Source: an uncultured Christensenellaceae bacterium
GTDB lineage: Bacteria; Bacillota; Clostridia; Christensenellales; Borkfalkiaceae
Direction: 5' to 3'
Length of the DNA stretch: 64,000 nt
Assembly (NCBI GenBank): GCA_910588615.1
Contig: CAJUOI010000002.1
Location: 41,125-105,124, forward strand
A model generated the notes under the pieces. That model did not search any database. It was not told the DNA's origin and worked only from the letters and a program-made list of their open reading frames with translations. The position numbers were made by a program, and so were the translations under genes. This document shows, piece after piece, positions 56,874 to 64,000 of the stretch. Within the stretch, counting starts at the first letter, position 1. Every line of letters begins with the position of its first letter.

Positions 56874-57602
56874 TTAATCGACGGAATCCTGCGAAAAATC
56901 CGAGATCAGTTTTACGTAATATTCGTCGAGATTCTCCTCTCCGCACTCTTGCACGAACTCCTCTTTCGTGCAGTTGCGAATCACCTTTCCGCCCCTTCCC
57001 ATCACCAAAAAGCGCGTTGCGATTTTTGCCAGCTCATCGAGAATATGGCTTGAAATCAACACAGTCAAGCCCGTTTCCTCGTGAATTTTCAATAACAGAT
57101 TGCGAACTTCGTTCATTCCCTGCGGATCCAACCCGTTGATCGGTTCGTCCAAAACGAGGATGTCGGGATCGCCGACCAGCGCGAGCGCAATGCCGAGCCT
57201 CTGCTTCATCCCCATGGAAAACGCGCCCGTTCGCTTTCTGCCGACATCGCCCAATCCGACCCGTTCGAGCAAACGGTTCACGTCCTTTTTGGCGTACTTT
57301 ACGCCAAGAAATAACGCCTTGGCTTTGATATTTTCATAGGCGGACATATCTTTAAATAAACCTGGCTTCTCGATCAATGTTCCGATCGTCGCTTTTTTTC
57401 CGCCTTCGAGGCGGATCTTGACCTCGCCCCGATCCGATCGCAACAGTCCCGTAATCACCTTTAACAGCGTCGTTTTTCCGACCCCGTTGTTTCCGATGAT
57501 CCCGTAAATATCTCCCCGCTGTACGGTCAGATTAAAATTTTCGAGTACGGGCTTTCTGTGATAAGCGACCGTTAAATCCTTTACTTCGAGCAACGCTTCC
57601 AT
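56874..57602 (-). CDS. ABC transporter ATP-binding protein (BcrA / lantibiotic-type exporter)
   Basis: This 242-residue ATPase has Walker A GIIGNNGVGKTTLL near residue 35, a Q-loop (IGTLIEKPGLFKDMSAYEN), the signature FSMGMKQRLGIA, Walker B ILVLDEPINGLDPQG and switch histidine SSHIL. The EKPG form of the Q-loop region is typical of BcrA-like bacitracin or lantibiotic exporters. It starts directly after the permease stop codon. Substrate unknown. Confidence 0.92.
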   Translation of the reverse strand: MEALLEVKDLTVAYHRKPVLENFNLTVQRGDIYGIIGNNGVGKTTLLKVITGLLRSDRGEVKIRLEGGKKATIGTLIEKPGLFKDMSAYENIKAKALFLGVKYAKKDVNRLLERVGLGDVGRKRTGAFSMGMKQRLGIALALVGDPDILVLDEPINGLDPQGMNEVRNLLLKIHEETGLTVLISSHILDELAKIATRFLVMGRGGKVIRNCTKEEFVQECGEENLDEYYVKLISDFSQDSVD

Positions 57603-58415
57603 TTAAATCTTCCTCTTCTGCAAATAGCAGAACAGCAAGCCGACGCCGATTGCAAGGGAGCAATAAACAAGCAAAGTTCCGTAAGCCGCCACCGTATCCG
57701 ACACATACCAAAAGACATTGCCCACCCCATTATAAAAACTGTAATAATTCATGATGGAAAAACGCTCGAAGATACACTGTTTAAACGGTATAGATGATAT
57801 CTGCGCCATCTGTTTGGGAAAGGTCTGCGCCAACCAATCGTCGAGAGCCGTCTCGACAAATCTCCATGCGAATAAAAAAATAATCGGAACGATCAACGCA
57901 GGGATCCTATTTTTCGTCGCAAACACCAAAGCCATCTCGACCAGTCCGAACGCAATCACCGAAAGCACCATTAACGACATGGATAAACAAAACTCTCCCG
58001 GCTTATAATTGATGCTCCCGCCAAACGCAGAGCATACGATAACGTTCATGAGAAAATACAGCAAAAACCATAAAACGGCAAACGCAACGATATAAATTGC
58101 TTTGGATAAGACGTAGTACGTTTTATTGATTCCGTAGCCGATGTTTTTATAATAACCCGTAGCGTAATCCTTTCCCACAAAAAACGCAACGAAAAAAATA
58201 ATGCACCCCGTTATGTACGGGTACACGTCGCGGGAACCCATCGTTTGCATCATCGGTCCGATTTCATATTGGGAATCGCTTAACGCCAAGCGATATTGAG
58301 CGAAATACTCGCTGCACGGCACGTAGGTTAGCAAAATCAACGAAGCCCCGAAGATCGCCCACATGATCGGCGATTTAAGAATTTTATATAGATCGAAACG
58401 AAGTTGCTTTTTCAT
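57603..58415 (-). CDS. ABC transporter permease (ABC-2 type)
   Basis: This 270-residue protein has six predicted membrane helices (about 15-33, 72-92, 108-130, 145-165, 172-190, 238-260) with a large first external loop, as in ABC-2 / LtnE-like permeases paired with BcrA ATPases. No clear ribosome-binding site precedes ATG 58415. It forms a two-gene exporter with the ATPase at 56874. Confidence 0.8.
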   Translation of the reverse strand: MKKQLRFDLYKILKSPIMWAIFGASLILLTYVPCSEYFAQYRLALSDSQYEIGPMMQTMGSRDVYPYITGCIIFFVAFFVGKDYATGYYKNIGYGINKTYYVLSKAIYIVAFAVLWFLLYFLMNVIVCSAFGGSINYKPGEFCLSMSLMVLSVIAFGLVEMALVFATKNRIPALIVPIIFLFAWRFVETALDDWLAQTFPKQMAQISSIPFKQCIFERFSIMNYYSFYNGVGNVFWYVSDTVAAYGTLLVYCSLAIGVGLLFCYLQKRKI

Positions 58416-58493
58416 CGTTCATAAAACACCATGTTTATAAAACACCATGCTCTTTACTTTTTAAAATTTTTATACGATAAATTTTATACCAAC

Positions 58494-58522
58494 ATTATAT
58501 TCCTAAACGTTTTCAATGTCAA
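58494..58522 (-). promoter_or_regulatory. Promoter of the ABC exporter pair
   Basis: TTGACA (58522-58517), 17-base spacer, TATAAT (58499-58494). Confidence 0.8.
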
Positions 58523-58645
58523 TGCTTTTATGCGAAATTGTTTCGAATTTATTTAATACAAAGTCAATACGTATTTCAAAGTATTTCGTTTGTTCACTAA
58601 ATTCATCCCCCCTCCGTTTGAAAGTAAAAAATGCGATAAAATCAC

Positions 58646-58674
58646 TTGACAATAGGCAAGTTTTGCGCTATAAT
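58646..58674 (+). promoter_or_regulatory. Promoter of the iscS-iscU-rrf2 operon
   Basis: TTGACA (58646-58651), 17-base spacer, TATAAT (58669-58674). Confidence 0.85.
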
Positions 58675-58696
58675 TCCCATGAATCAAATAGGAATT
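58672..58696 (+). promoter_or_regulatory. Candidate operator overlapping the isc promoter
   Basis: AATTCC at 58672-58677 and GGAATT at 58691-58696 form an inverted repeat with a 13-base centre, over the -10 box and start point. Position and symmetry fit an Rrf2-family operator. Confidence 0.5.
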
Positions 58697-58710
58697 AACA
58701 AGGAAAAAAC

Positions 58711-59895
58711 ATGAGGATTTACGCAGACTGCGCCGCAACGACGAAAATGCGGCACAGCGCCATCGAGGCATATCGGGAAGCGGCGGAAACGGTATTCGGC
58801 AACGCTTCGAGTCTGTATTCCGAAGGACAGCGCGCCGCCGATACATTGTTTTCCTGTCGCAAACGGATCGCAAACATATTAAACTGCCGCCCCGACGAAA
58901 TATACTTTACCGCAGGAGGAAGCGAAGCGGACAATCAGGCAATCGCAAGCGCCGTAAGAGCGGGAGCGGGCAAGGGAAAAAGGAAAATCATCGCTTCGGC
59001 AATCGAGCATCACGCCGTGCTTCATCCCCTGCAACGCCTGCGGCGGGAGGGATACGAGGTTGTATTTTTGCCCGTGTCCACCGAGGGGATCGTCTCGGTC
59101 GACGATTTCGTGCGGGAAACGGACGATTCCGTCGCCCTCGTTTCGGTAATGACGGCTAACAACGAAATCGGGACGCTCCAACCCGTAGAGGAAATCGGCA
59201 GACTTTGCCGACAGCGCGGGGTCCTCTTCCATACCGACGCGGTGCAAGCCGTGGGTCATATTCCCGTAAGTACGAAAGATTGCGACTATCTTGCCGCATC
59301 CGCGCATAAATTCGGCGGTCCGAAAGGCACGGGCATTTTATTCGCACGCAAGGGCGCGCCCCTCTTCCCGCTCGTGGAAGGCGGAGCGCAGGAACGAAAC
59401 AAGCGCGCGGGCACGGAGGACGTTCCCGCGATCGCCGCGACAGCCGCAGCGCTCGAAGAAGCCGTGAGCGGCATGGAAGAGAAAAACCGAAAAATTCTAT
59501 CCATGCGGGAACGGTTGATCGACGGTCTGCTTTCCTCCCTGCCCCATTCCGCCCTCAACGGAAGCCGCGAAAAACGGCTTGCCGGGAATGCCAACCTCTG
59601 CTTCGAAGGATGCGAAGGCGAAGCGCTCATTCTATACCTTGACGATTTGGGCATTGCCGTGTCCTCCGGGTCGGCGTGCACCTCCGGCTCGCTCGACCCT
59701 TCGCACGTACTGCTTGCCATCGGCAGAGTACACGAGATCGCGCACGGCTCGTTGCGCTTTTCCTTGGACGAGCACAATACCGAAGAGGAAATCGACCGTC
59801 TCATCAAGGTCGTACCCGAGGTCGTGAACAAAGTGCGTTCGATGTCCCCCGTCTGGCGGGATTTAAACGCAGGAAAAAGAAAATTTATTTTATAA
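58711..59895 (+). CDS. iscS: Cysteine desulfurase (IscS/NifS type)
   Basis: This 394-residue PLP enzyme releases sulfur from cysteine for iron-sulfur cluster assembly. Features: YADCAATTKM at the start, EIYFTAGGSEADNQAI, ASAIEHHAVLHPL, the PLP lysine in ASAHKFGGPKGTGILF, and the active cysteine in VSSGSACTSGSLDPSHVL. The C-terminal RFSLDEHNTEEEIDRL is conserved. It is followed by an IscU scaffold and an Rrf2 regulator, a standard minimal isc cluster. Confidence 0.96.
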   Translation: MRIYADCAATTKMRHSAIEAYREAAETVFGNASSLYSEGQRAADTLFSCRKRIANILNCRPDEIYFTAGGSEADNQAIASAVRAGAGKGKRKIIASAIEHHAVLHPLQRLRREGYEVVFLPVSTEGIVSVDDFVRETDDSVALVSVMTANNEIGTLQPVEEIGRLCRQRGVLFHTDAVQAVGHIPVSTKDCDYLAASAHKFGGPKGTGILFARKGAPLFPLVEGGAQERNKRAGTEDVPAIAATAAALEEAVSGMEEKNRKILSMRERLIDGLLSSLPHSALNGSREKRLAGNANLCFEGCEGEALILYLDDLGIAVSSGSACTSGSLDPSHVLLAIGRVHEIAHGSLRFSLDEHNTEEEIDRLIKVVPEVVNKVRSMSPVWRDLNAGKRKFIL

Positions 59896-59905
59896 GGAAA
59901 CCGCT

Positions 59906-60301
59906 ATGCCGCTTTACAGTGAAAAAGTTATGGACCATTTCCGCAATCCCCGCAACCTCGGCTCGATCGAAAACGCAGACGGCGTGGGCGAAGCGGGCAA
60001 CGCTGTCTGCGGCGACATCATGAAAATTTATTTAAAGGTCGACGACGGCATCATCACCGACGTCAAATTCGAAACGTTCGGTTGCGGAAGCGCAATCGCT
60101 TCCAGCTCCATGGCAACGGAGATGATCAAGGGAAAGTCGGTAAAAGACGCTTTAAAACTGTCGAACAAGGCGGTTACCGAAGCGCTTGACGGGCTGCCCG
60201 CGCACAAACTGCACTGCTCCGTTCTTGCCGAGGAGGCGGTACAAGCCGCAGTCAGAGACTATTGCGAAAAACACGGGCTGAATTTTGAGGACTTGAAATG
60301 A
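59906..60301 (+). CDS. iscU: Iron-sulfur cluster scaffold protein (IscU/NifU N-domain)
   Basis: This 131-residue scaffold holds nascent clusters before transfer. The three cluster cysteines are in GNAVCGDIMKIYLKV, FETFGCGSAIASSS and LHCSVLAEEAV. The N-terminus YSEKVMDHFRNPRNLG is diagnostic. It lies 10 bases after iscS and overlaps the rrf2 start (ATGA-type). Confidence 0.97.
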   Translation: MPLYSEKVMDHFRNPRNLGSIENADGVGEAGNAVCGDIMKIYLKVDDGIITDVKFETFGCGSAIASSSMATEMIKGKSVKDALKLSNKAVTEALDGLPAHKLHCSVLAEEAVQAAVRDYCEKHGLNFEDLK

Positions 60302-60687
60302 TCGTCTCTTCCAGAGGCAGATACGCGCTGAGGATTTGCCTCGCTCTGTCGCAAAATTGGCGTGAATACCAATCGGTCAACAGCGTTTGCACCAAGGAAG
60401 GCATTTCGCAGAAATACGCCGAATCGTTGATATCCGCCCTCGTGAAAGCGGGCGTTTGCGAAGGAACGCGCGGAAAATGCGGCGGATACCGCCTGACGCG
60501 TCCTCCCGAGGAAATCACCGCCGCCGAAGTTATTGCGGCGACAGAGCCGTCGCTTGCCGCCGTCGGCTGCTTAAAGGAGCCTTGTCCCCGCGCCGAACGG
60601 TGCAAGACGCTCCCTTTTTGGCGCGCCCTTGACGAGACGGTAAACGAGTTTTTATCCCGCTATTCGCTCGGCGATTTGATGCGGTAA
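60298..60687 (+). CDS. Rrf2 family iron-sulfur regulator (IscR-like)
   Basis: This 129-residue winged-helix regulator (SSRGRYALRICLALSQ, YAESLISALVKAGVCEGTRG, GGYRLTRPPEEITAAEVI) has three cysteines spaced like IscR cluster ligands, GCLKEPCPRAERC near residue 88. As the last gene of the isc operon it probably senses cluster status and represses the operon through the operator at 58672-58696. It ends at a strong terminator. Confidence 0.93.
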   Translation: MIVSSRGRYALRICLALSQNWREYQSVNSVCTKEGISQKYAESLISALVKAGVCEGTRGKCGGYRLTRPPEEITAAEVIAATEPSLAAVGCLKEPCPRAERCKTLPFWRALDETVNEFLSRYSLGDLMR

Positions 60688-60715
60688 AAGAAAACAAGAC
60701 TATACACAACCGACA

Positions 60716-60751
60716 GCCCCGCCGTCTTAAAAGACGGCGGGGCGTTTTTTT
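60716..60751 (+). terminator. Terminator of the isc operon
   Basis: GCCCCGCCGTCTT and its complement followed by TTTTTTT. Confidence 0.9.
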
Positions 60752-61057
60752 ATTTTTGCAATTCCGCCTGAAACCGATACGTCCCCCGATTCATAACCGG
60801 CGACACGAAAATCGTTCTCGTATCGGGAAACAACGGAACCGAGATACGCGGGATAAGCTTCGTGCGCCCGGGCAAACGATTTCAGTCGTTCGATCTACAC
60901 ACCTGCTCGTCCACGTCGTTAAAACAAGACAGGCGTCAGGTGCGGACGCGTTTTTCCTTGTAAAAACCTCGTGCCCAAGCCCGCGTCGGCAATTTTTTGC
61001 GACAGAGCAAACAACTGTTTTTCGGTACGACCGTCAAAATTCTATTGCGTATTTCAT
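60750..61057 (-). pseudogene. Decayed 2'-5' RNA ligase family (2H phosphoesterase) gene
   Basis: A ribosome-binding site GGAG and ATG 61057 open MKYAIEF, which hits a stop at once. The next frame reads DGRTEKQLFALSQKIADAGL then FLQGKTRPHLTPVLF; another continues NDVDEQ, then LKSFARAHEAYPAYLGSV, and the last PLFPDTRTIFVSPVMN. Read together they match 2H phosphoesterases of the 2'-5' RNA ligase type (the RPHLT block carries one of the two H-x-T motifs). At least four frame changes and a short C-terminus show decay. Confidence 0.65.
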
Positions 61058-61077
61058 GCCTGTCTCCGATAAGACAA

Positions 61078-61100
61078 ACGGCAAAGAAAATCTCTGCCGT
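61078..61100 (-). terminator. Weak hairpin after the SGNH hydrolase gene
   Basis: ACGGCA and TGCCGT arms, 9 bases after the stop codon on the minus strand; short T-rich tail. Confidence 0.45.
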
Positions 61101-61108
61101 TATTTAAA

Positions 61109-61713
61109 TTATCGAATGATTTTTTTCAGTTCCTTTACCACTTGATCGGCAATGTAACGGCTTCCCCTGTGCGTAGGATGGATTCCGTCTGCGGCGAACT
61201 GCGCGGGCGCGATATCCTGCGAAAGTCCTTTGAAAATCTCGTCCATAGGAATCAGGGGGATCCTGCCGCCCGCAATTTCGCGCACCGCCGCCGCAAACTC
61301 GCTGACGTACGGACGGAAGGGACGGCGTGCCGATACGTTCAGGAGGAACGGCTCGATTAAAATCAGCTTTGCCCCGCCCCCCTCGATCGTTTCGACCAAT
61401 TTCCGATAATTGGCGGAAAACTCCTCTTTCGTCGTAATCAGTCCCGCGTCGAATCGGCGCCATACGTCGTTTATGCCCGCGAGCATCACCACGACGTCGG
61501 GCTTTTCGGAAACCAGTCCTTTTCGACGCGCGCCAACAGATCCGCCGTGCGATCGCCCGATACCCCGCAATTGAGAATCGTTAAATCCTTTTCGGGATAA
61601 AGAAGCTTGATTTTGTTTGCAGCAAACTTCACATAACCGTCGCCGAGGTCGTTTACCTCCGCGCGGTTGCGGTTGGAGTCCGTGATCGAATCTCCGAAAA
61701 ATATAATTTTCAT
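61109..61713 (-). pseudogene. SGNH/GDSL hydrolase gene with a one-base frameshift
   Basis: The first frame (ATG 61713) reads MKIIFFGDSITDSNRN and ILNCGVSGDRTADLLARVEKD, giving block I and block II of SGNH esterases. The second frame resumes with EKPDVVVMLAGINDVWRRF (block III) and has DGIHPTHRGSRYIADQV at the end (block V with catalytic D and H). One extra G near 61516-61525 restores a single protein of about 200 residues, DWVSEKPDVVV. All catalytic residues are otherwise intact. It is next to a heavily decayed gene, so true inactivation is plausible. Confidence 0.8.
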
Positions 61714-61754
61714 CTCATTCCCCTTTTACGCCGAACGGCGTTCCAATCAAGCGT

Positions 61755-62285
61755 TTACGCCTTGAATTTCTCCTGATACGTGCGGATGCACTTCGCAATA
61801 ATTTCCACCGCCTCGTCGCGGTGCGCAATTTCTTTTACCGTCGTCTTTTTGTGTTCAAGGCTCTTGTATACTTCGAAAAAGTGCATCATTTCGTCGAAGA
61901 TATGCTTCGGTAGCTCGTGAATGTCGTAATAACCGTTATAAGTCGGATCTTTCAGCGGAATCGCGATGATTTTTTCGTCAAGCGCCCCGCCGTCGATCAT
62001 CTTAATGACCCCCACGGGATAACAATTGACGAGCGTCATGGGGTAAATCGTTTCGTTGCATAACACGAGAACGTCGAGCGGATCGCCGTCGTCGGCAAGC
62101 GTCCGCGGAATAAACCCGTAGTTTGCGGGATACACCGTAGAAGTGTACAAGACCCTGTCCAATTTCAAAAGTCCCGTTTCTTTGTCGAGCTCATACTTCG
62201 CCTTGCAGCCCTTCGGAATTTCGATCAACGCCTCGAAATTGTTCGGTTTGATTCTTTTTTCGTCGATATCGTGCCAAATATTCAT
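61755..62285 (-). CDS. ppa: Inorganic pyrophosphatase (soluble, family I)
   Basis: This 176-residue enzyme hydrolyses pyrophosphate and drives biosynthesis. It has EALIEIPKGCKAKYELDKET, TVYPANYGFIPRTLADDGDP-type core with DDGDPLDVLVL (metal aspartates), GVIKMIDGGALDEKIIAIP and ELPKHIFDEMMHFFEVYK. ATG 62285 gives the normal N-terminus (MNIWHDI), with AGGGG upstream; in-frame codons further upstream overlap the promoter. Confidence 0.96.
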   Translation of the reverse strand: MNIWHDIDEKRIKPNNFEALIEIPKGCKAKYELDKETGLLKLDRVLYTSTVYPANYGFIPRTLADDGDPLDVLVLCNETIYPMTLVNCYPVGVIKMIDGGALDEKIIAIPLKDPTYNGYYDIHELPKHIFDEMMHFFEVYKSLEHKKTTVKEIAHRDEAVEIIAKCIRTYQEKFKA

Positions 62286-62307
62286 ATCCTCGTTCCCCTT
62301 CTTTCTT

Positions 62308-62336
62308 ATTTTAACATATTTTTTGCCCATCCGCAA
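62308..62336 (-). promoter_or_regulatory. Promoter of ppa
   Basis: TTGCGG (62336-62331), 17-base spacer, TAAAAT (62313-62308). Confidence 0.65.
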
Positions 62337-62376
62337 GATATGACGATAAAATTTTATTATTTTTTTGCATTTTACT

Positions 62377-62405
62377 TTGACATTCTCATATTTTTGTGGT
62401 ATAGT
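62377..62405 (+). promoter_or_regulatory. Promoter of tRNA-Ser
   Basis: TTGACA (62377-62382), 17-base spacer, TATAGT (62400-62405). Confidence 0.75.
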
Positions 62406-62445
62406 GATACCATGCTTTCTTTGAAAGCCACATATCGCCGCAGAT

Positions 62446-62536
62446 GCAGAAGTACCCAAGAGGCTCAAGGGGCTCCCCTGCTAAGGGAGTAGTGCTGGAA
62501 ACGGCAGCACGAGTTCGAATCTCGTCTTCTGCGCCA
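62446..62536 (+). tRNA. tRNA-Ser (anticodon GCT)
   Basis: This 91-base type II tRNA has acceptor GCAGAAG pairing with CTTCTGC, anticodon stem CTCCCCT-GCT-AAGGGAG, a long variable arm (GTGCTGGAAACGGCAGCAC), T loop GAGTTCGAATCTC and an encoded CCA. Confidence 0.95.
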
Positions 62537-62539
62537 CCA

Positions 62540-62588
62540 AGACACACGCAAAAGGAGCGTACTTTGGCTCCGCCGCGTGTGTCTTTTT
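62540..62588 (+). terminator. Terminator of tRNA-Ser
   Basis: AGACACACGC and GCGTGTGTCT outer arms with an inner GGAGC/GCTCC stem, followed by TTTTTCT. Confidence 0.8.
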
Positions 62589-62641
62589 CTATGCAAAAAC
62601 GCCCGATTTCGGTTGTTTACCCTTTTCGTGCGATATGACGC

Positions 62642-63421
62642 TTGCACCGACGGAATTTATTTTCCTATGATACACCGTTGACGCCACAAGAGCGTAATGC
62701 GCTTATACGTTATTGTATTGTAATAGGTACACGTGCAAGATGTTCTACCCGCGCTATCTTACGCCCGTTTAAGCAAAAATACCTTACTTACGCCCTTCGT
62801 GAATTGAAGTCAAGCCATCTTGAACAAATTGAAAAATTCAAGCAGCAAATTATTCTCTATCAAAATGGCGAATTGGAACCAACTGAAGGGATTATTGGTT
62901 ATTTTAACGGTATTCCTTCAAAAAAGCAATATGAAAGATATGTAAATGAACTCATTAAGCAGGAGAACAACATTGTAAATAGTATTTCAAAAAGCTATAC
63001 TATTAACGTTAATTTTTCACACATATCGAAGGAGTTGCTTGAATTTCATAATTCATTAAATCCACGCATAACTTTCGGCTATTCCAACGTATTGCACGAA
63101 GAATGCGATTTTGAATTAAACAATAATGTTAAAAACGCGTTTTTAAATGCTTCGTTAAAAGAATTACCCGCTTGGGAACAGGATTGGACACATGATTGGG
63201 GTTATGTCTTCTTTGATTCGATCATTAATTTATTTTATGAAGATTTATGTGTATTTCGCGGCGACCGTTGTATTTTGGAAACAATTTCCCACGAGCAAAT
63301 GTTGACGATTAACCTGAGCGACGAGGAACTTGAAAACTTTCTCGGCTTTGAAAATGACGGTGAATACTCCGTATTGACTGAAAAACTGAAAGAAATTAAA
63401 AAACAACAATGTAAGCAGTAA
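62642..63421 (+). CDS. Hypothetical AT-rich protein next to tRNA-Ser
   Basis: The frame has 259 codons, but the first 40 or so (arginine-rich, GC-richer) may not be translated, and no good ribosome-binding site is seen. From about residue 45 it becomes AT-rich and coherent (YALRELKSSHLEQIEKFKQQ, SISKSYTINVNFSHISKELL, WEQDWTHDWGYVFFDSIINL). No family was recognised. The composition differs from both neighbours, and it lies directly after a tRNA gene, a usual site for integrated DNA. A hairpin terminator follows. Confidence 0.5.
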   Translation: MHRRNLFSYDTPLTPQERNALIRYCIVIGTRARCSTRAILRPFKQKYLTYALRELKSSHLEQIEKFKQQIILYQNGELEPTEGIIGYFNGIPSKKQYERYVNELIKQENNIVNSISKSYTINVNFSHISKELLEFHNSLNPRITFGYSNVLHEECDFELNNNVKNAFLNASLKELPAWEQDWTHDWGYVFFDSIINLFYEDLCVFRGDRCILETISHEQMLTINLSDEELENFLGFENDGEYSVLTEKLKEIKKQQCKQ

Positions 63422-63462
63422 ATTTCAATTTTGTCGTTACAAATGTTAAAAAGAAAAAGTAT

Positions 63463-63503
63463 AGCGCACGATACTTCGTAAATGAAGTAGTGCGCTGTTT
63501 CTT
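63463..63503 (+). terminator. Terminator after the AT-rich gene
   Basis: AGCGCA and TGCGCT outer arms with an inner ACTTC/GAAGT stem, followed by GTTTCTTT. Confidence 0.55.
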
Positions 63504-63551
63504 TGCCCACAAGAAAATCCCTATAACGGATCCCCTTACGCCCGCTTTTTA

Positions 63552-64000
63552 TTATCTGTTGTCGATTTTTTCGGGATACATATCGTGGTGCGAAAGCCTG
63601 TCCCAGGCTACCTGTTCCCACTTCGTCCCCTTTTTTCCGTAGTTGCAATAGGGGTCTATGGAAATTCCTCCGCGGGGCAAAAACTTGCCCCATACTTCGA
63701 TATATGCGGGGTCCATCAAATCGATAAGATCGTTCATAATTATGTTTACGCAATCTTCGTGGAAATCGCCGCGATTTCTGAACCCGAAAAGATACAGCTT
63801 TAAAGACTTGCTTTCCACCATCTTTTCGCGCGGAACGTACGAAATATAGACCGTAGCAAAATCGGGCTGACCCGTAATGGGGCAAAGGCTTGTAAATTCG
63901 GGACAGTTGAACTTTACGAAATAGTCCCTTCCGGGGTGTTTGTTCGCAAACGTTTCCAAAACGGACGGGTCGTAAGTCTGCGGATATTTCGTGTTGTTGT
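63552..64000 (-). CDS. queF: NADPH-dependent 7-cyano-7-deazaguanine reductase QueF (N-terminus cut by the window)
   Basis: The visible 149 codons run off the right edge and lack the start. QueF reduces preQ0 to preQ1 in queuosine synthesis. The catalytic cysteine and substrate block is [20 protein letters not shown], followed by [22 protein letters not shown] and [14 protein letters not shown], all diagnostic of the short (YkvM-type) QueF. The in-frame TTG at 63959 is internal and not the start. Upstream of it YPQTYDPSV continues the family N-terminus. QueH, a later enzyme, is at 22909-23505. Confidence 0.97.
   Translation of the reverse strand, partial: NNTKYPQTYDPSVLETFANKHPGRDYFVKFNCPEFTSLCPITGQPDFATVYISYVPREKMVESKSLKLYLFGFRNRGDFHEDCVNIIMNDLIDLMDPAYIEVWGKFLPRGGISIDPYCNYGKKGTKWEQVAWDRLSHHDMYPEKIDNR

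Noticed and set aside
1..64000. CRISPR arrays, rRNA genes, prophage structural genes, complete insertion sequences
   Set aside because: No regularly spaced repeats, rRNA signatures, transposase frames or phage structural proteins were found.

Overview
The window reads as chromosomal DNA of an uncultured low-to-mid-GC Firmicute, most likely an anaerobic gut-type member of the Clostridia. The evidence is an anaerobic pyruvate formate-lyase operon, ZTP and FMN riboswitches, an L10 leader, a RibU-type ECF vitamin transporter, PdxS/PdxT vitamin B6 synthesis, QueH/QueF queuosine enzymes, lipoprotein-rich surface genes, no outer-membrane genes, and many TTGACA-17-TATAAT promoters. Family-level placement is not possible from the sequence alone.

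Layout. 1-5.5 kb: hypoxanthine phosphoribosyltransferase and a small kinase, then (minus strand) a ZTP-riboswitch-controlled operon pflA, thioredoxin-like gene, pflB body, separate glycyl-radical domain, zinc-ribbon membrane protein. 5.5-11.2 kb: hydrolase, NlpC/P60 lipoprotein, SecB-like chaperone, metallophosphoesterase, a probable small RNA, ComEC. 11.2-14.2 kb: tRNA-Leu followed by an AT-rich island with a PD-(D/E)XK gene, an interrupted GIY-YIG gene, remnants and hairpins. 14.2-22.8 kb: two surface lipoproteins (one with a thioredoxin fold) convergent with a polyferredoxin-thioredoxin fusion and a CD1871A-tailed membrane protein. 22.9-27.2 kb: queH, pdxT, pdxS, fur-type regulator, ruvX-DUF1292 fusion, hypothetical membrane protein. 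27.4-31.4 kb: small hypothetical genes and a cyclophilin-like lipoprotein. 31.7-35.2 kb: rpmG-secE-nusG-rplK-rplA-rplJ-rplL, terminated after rplL. 35.5-42.3 kb: one 2274-residue surface lipoprotein. 42.6-46.5 kb: nadB-nadC and obgE-yhbY. 46.6-54.3 kb: zinc peptidase, ddl, membrane-anchored murF, tsaE-tsaB-rimI-hydrolase, FMN-riboswitch ribU, ZIP transporter. 54.4-60.7 kb: membrane protein, galM, polysaccharide deacetylase, ABC exporter, iscS-iscU-rrf2. 60.7-64 kb: decayed 2H phosphoesterase and SGNH hydrolase genes, inorganic pyrophosphatase, tRNA-Ser with an AT-rich gene after it, and partial queF.

How the genes fit together. The split pyruvate formate-lyase, its activase and a thioredoxin-like protein make formate and acetyl-CoA, and a ZTP aptamer ties their expression to one-carbon (formyl-folate) demand. 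The 14-23 kb block looks like a route for electrons from the cytosol to thioredoxin-type domains outside the membrane. The 35-48 kb block carries NAD synthesis, ribosome assembly (Obg, YhbY) and wall precursor enzymes (Ddl, MurF). The isc cluster is probably self-regulated by its Rrf2 protein.

Several genes are interrupted by apparent one-base deletions, most of them in short homopolymers, so either gene decay or residual long-read assembly error is present. Four genes have a -10 box so close to the start codon that leaderless mRNAs are predicted.
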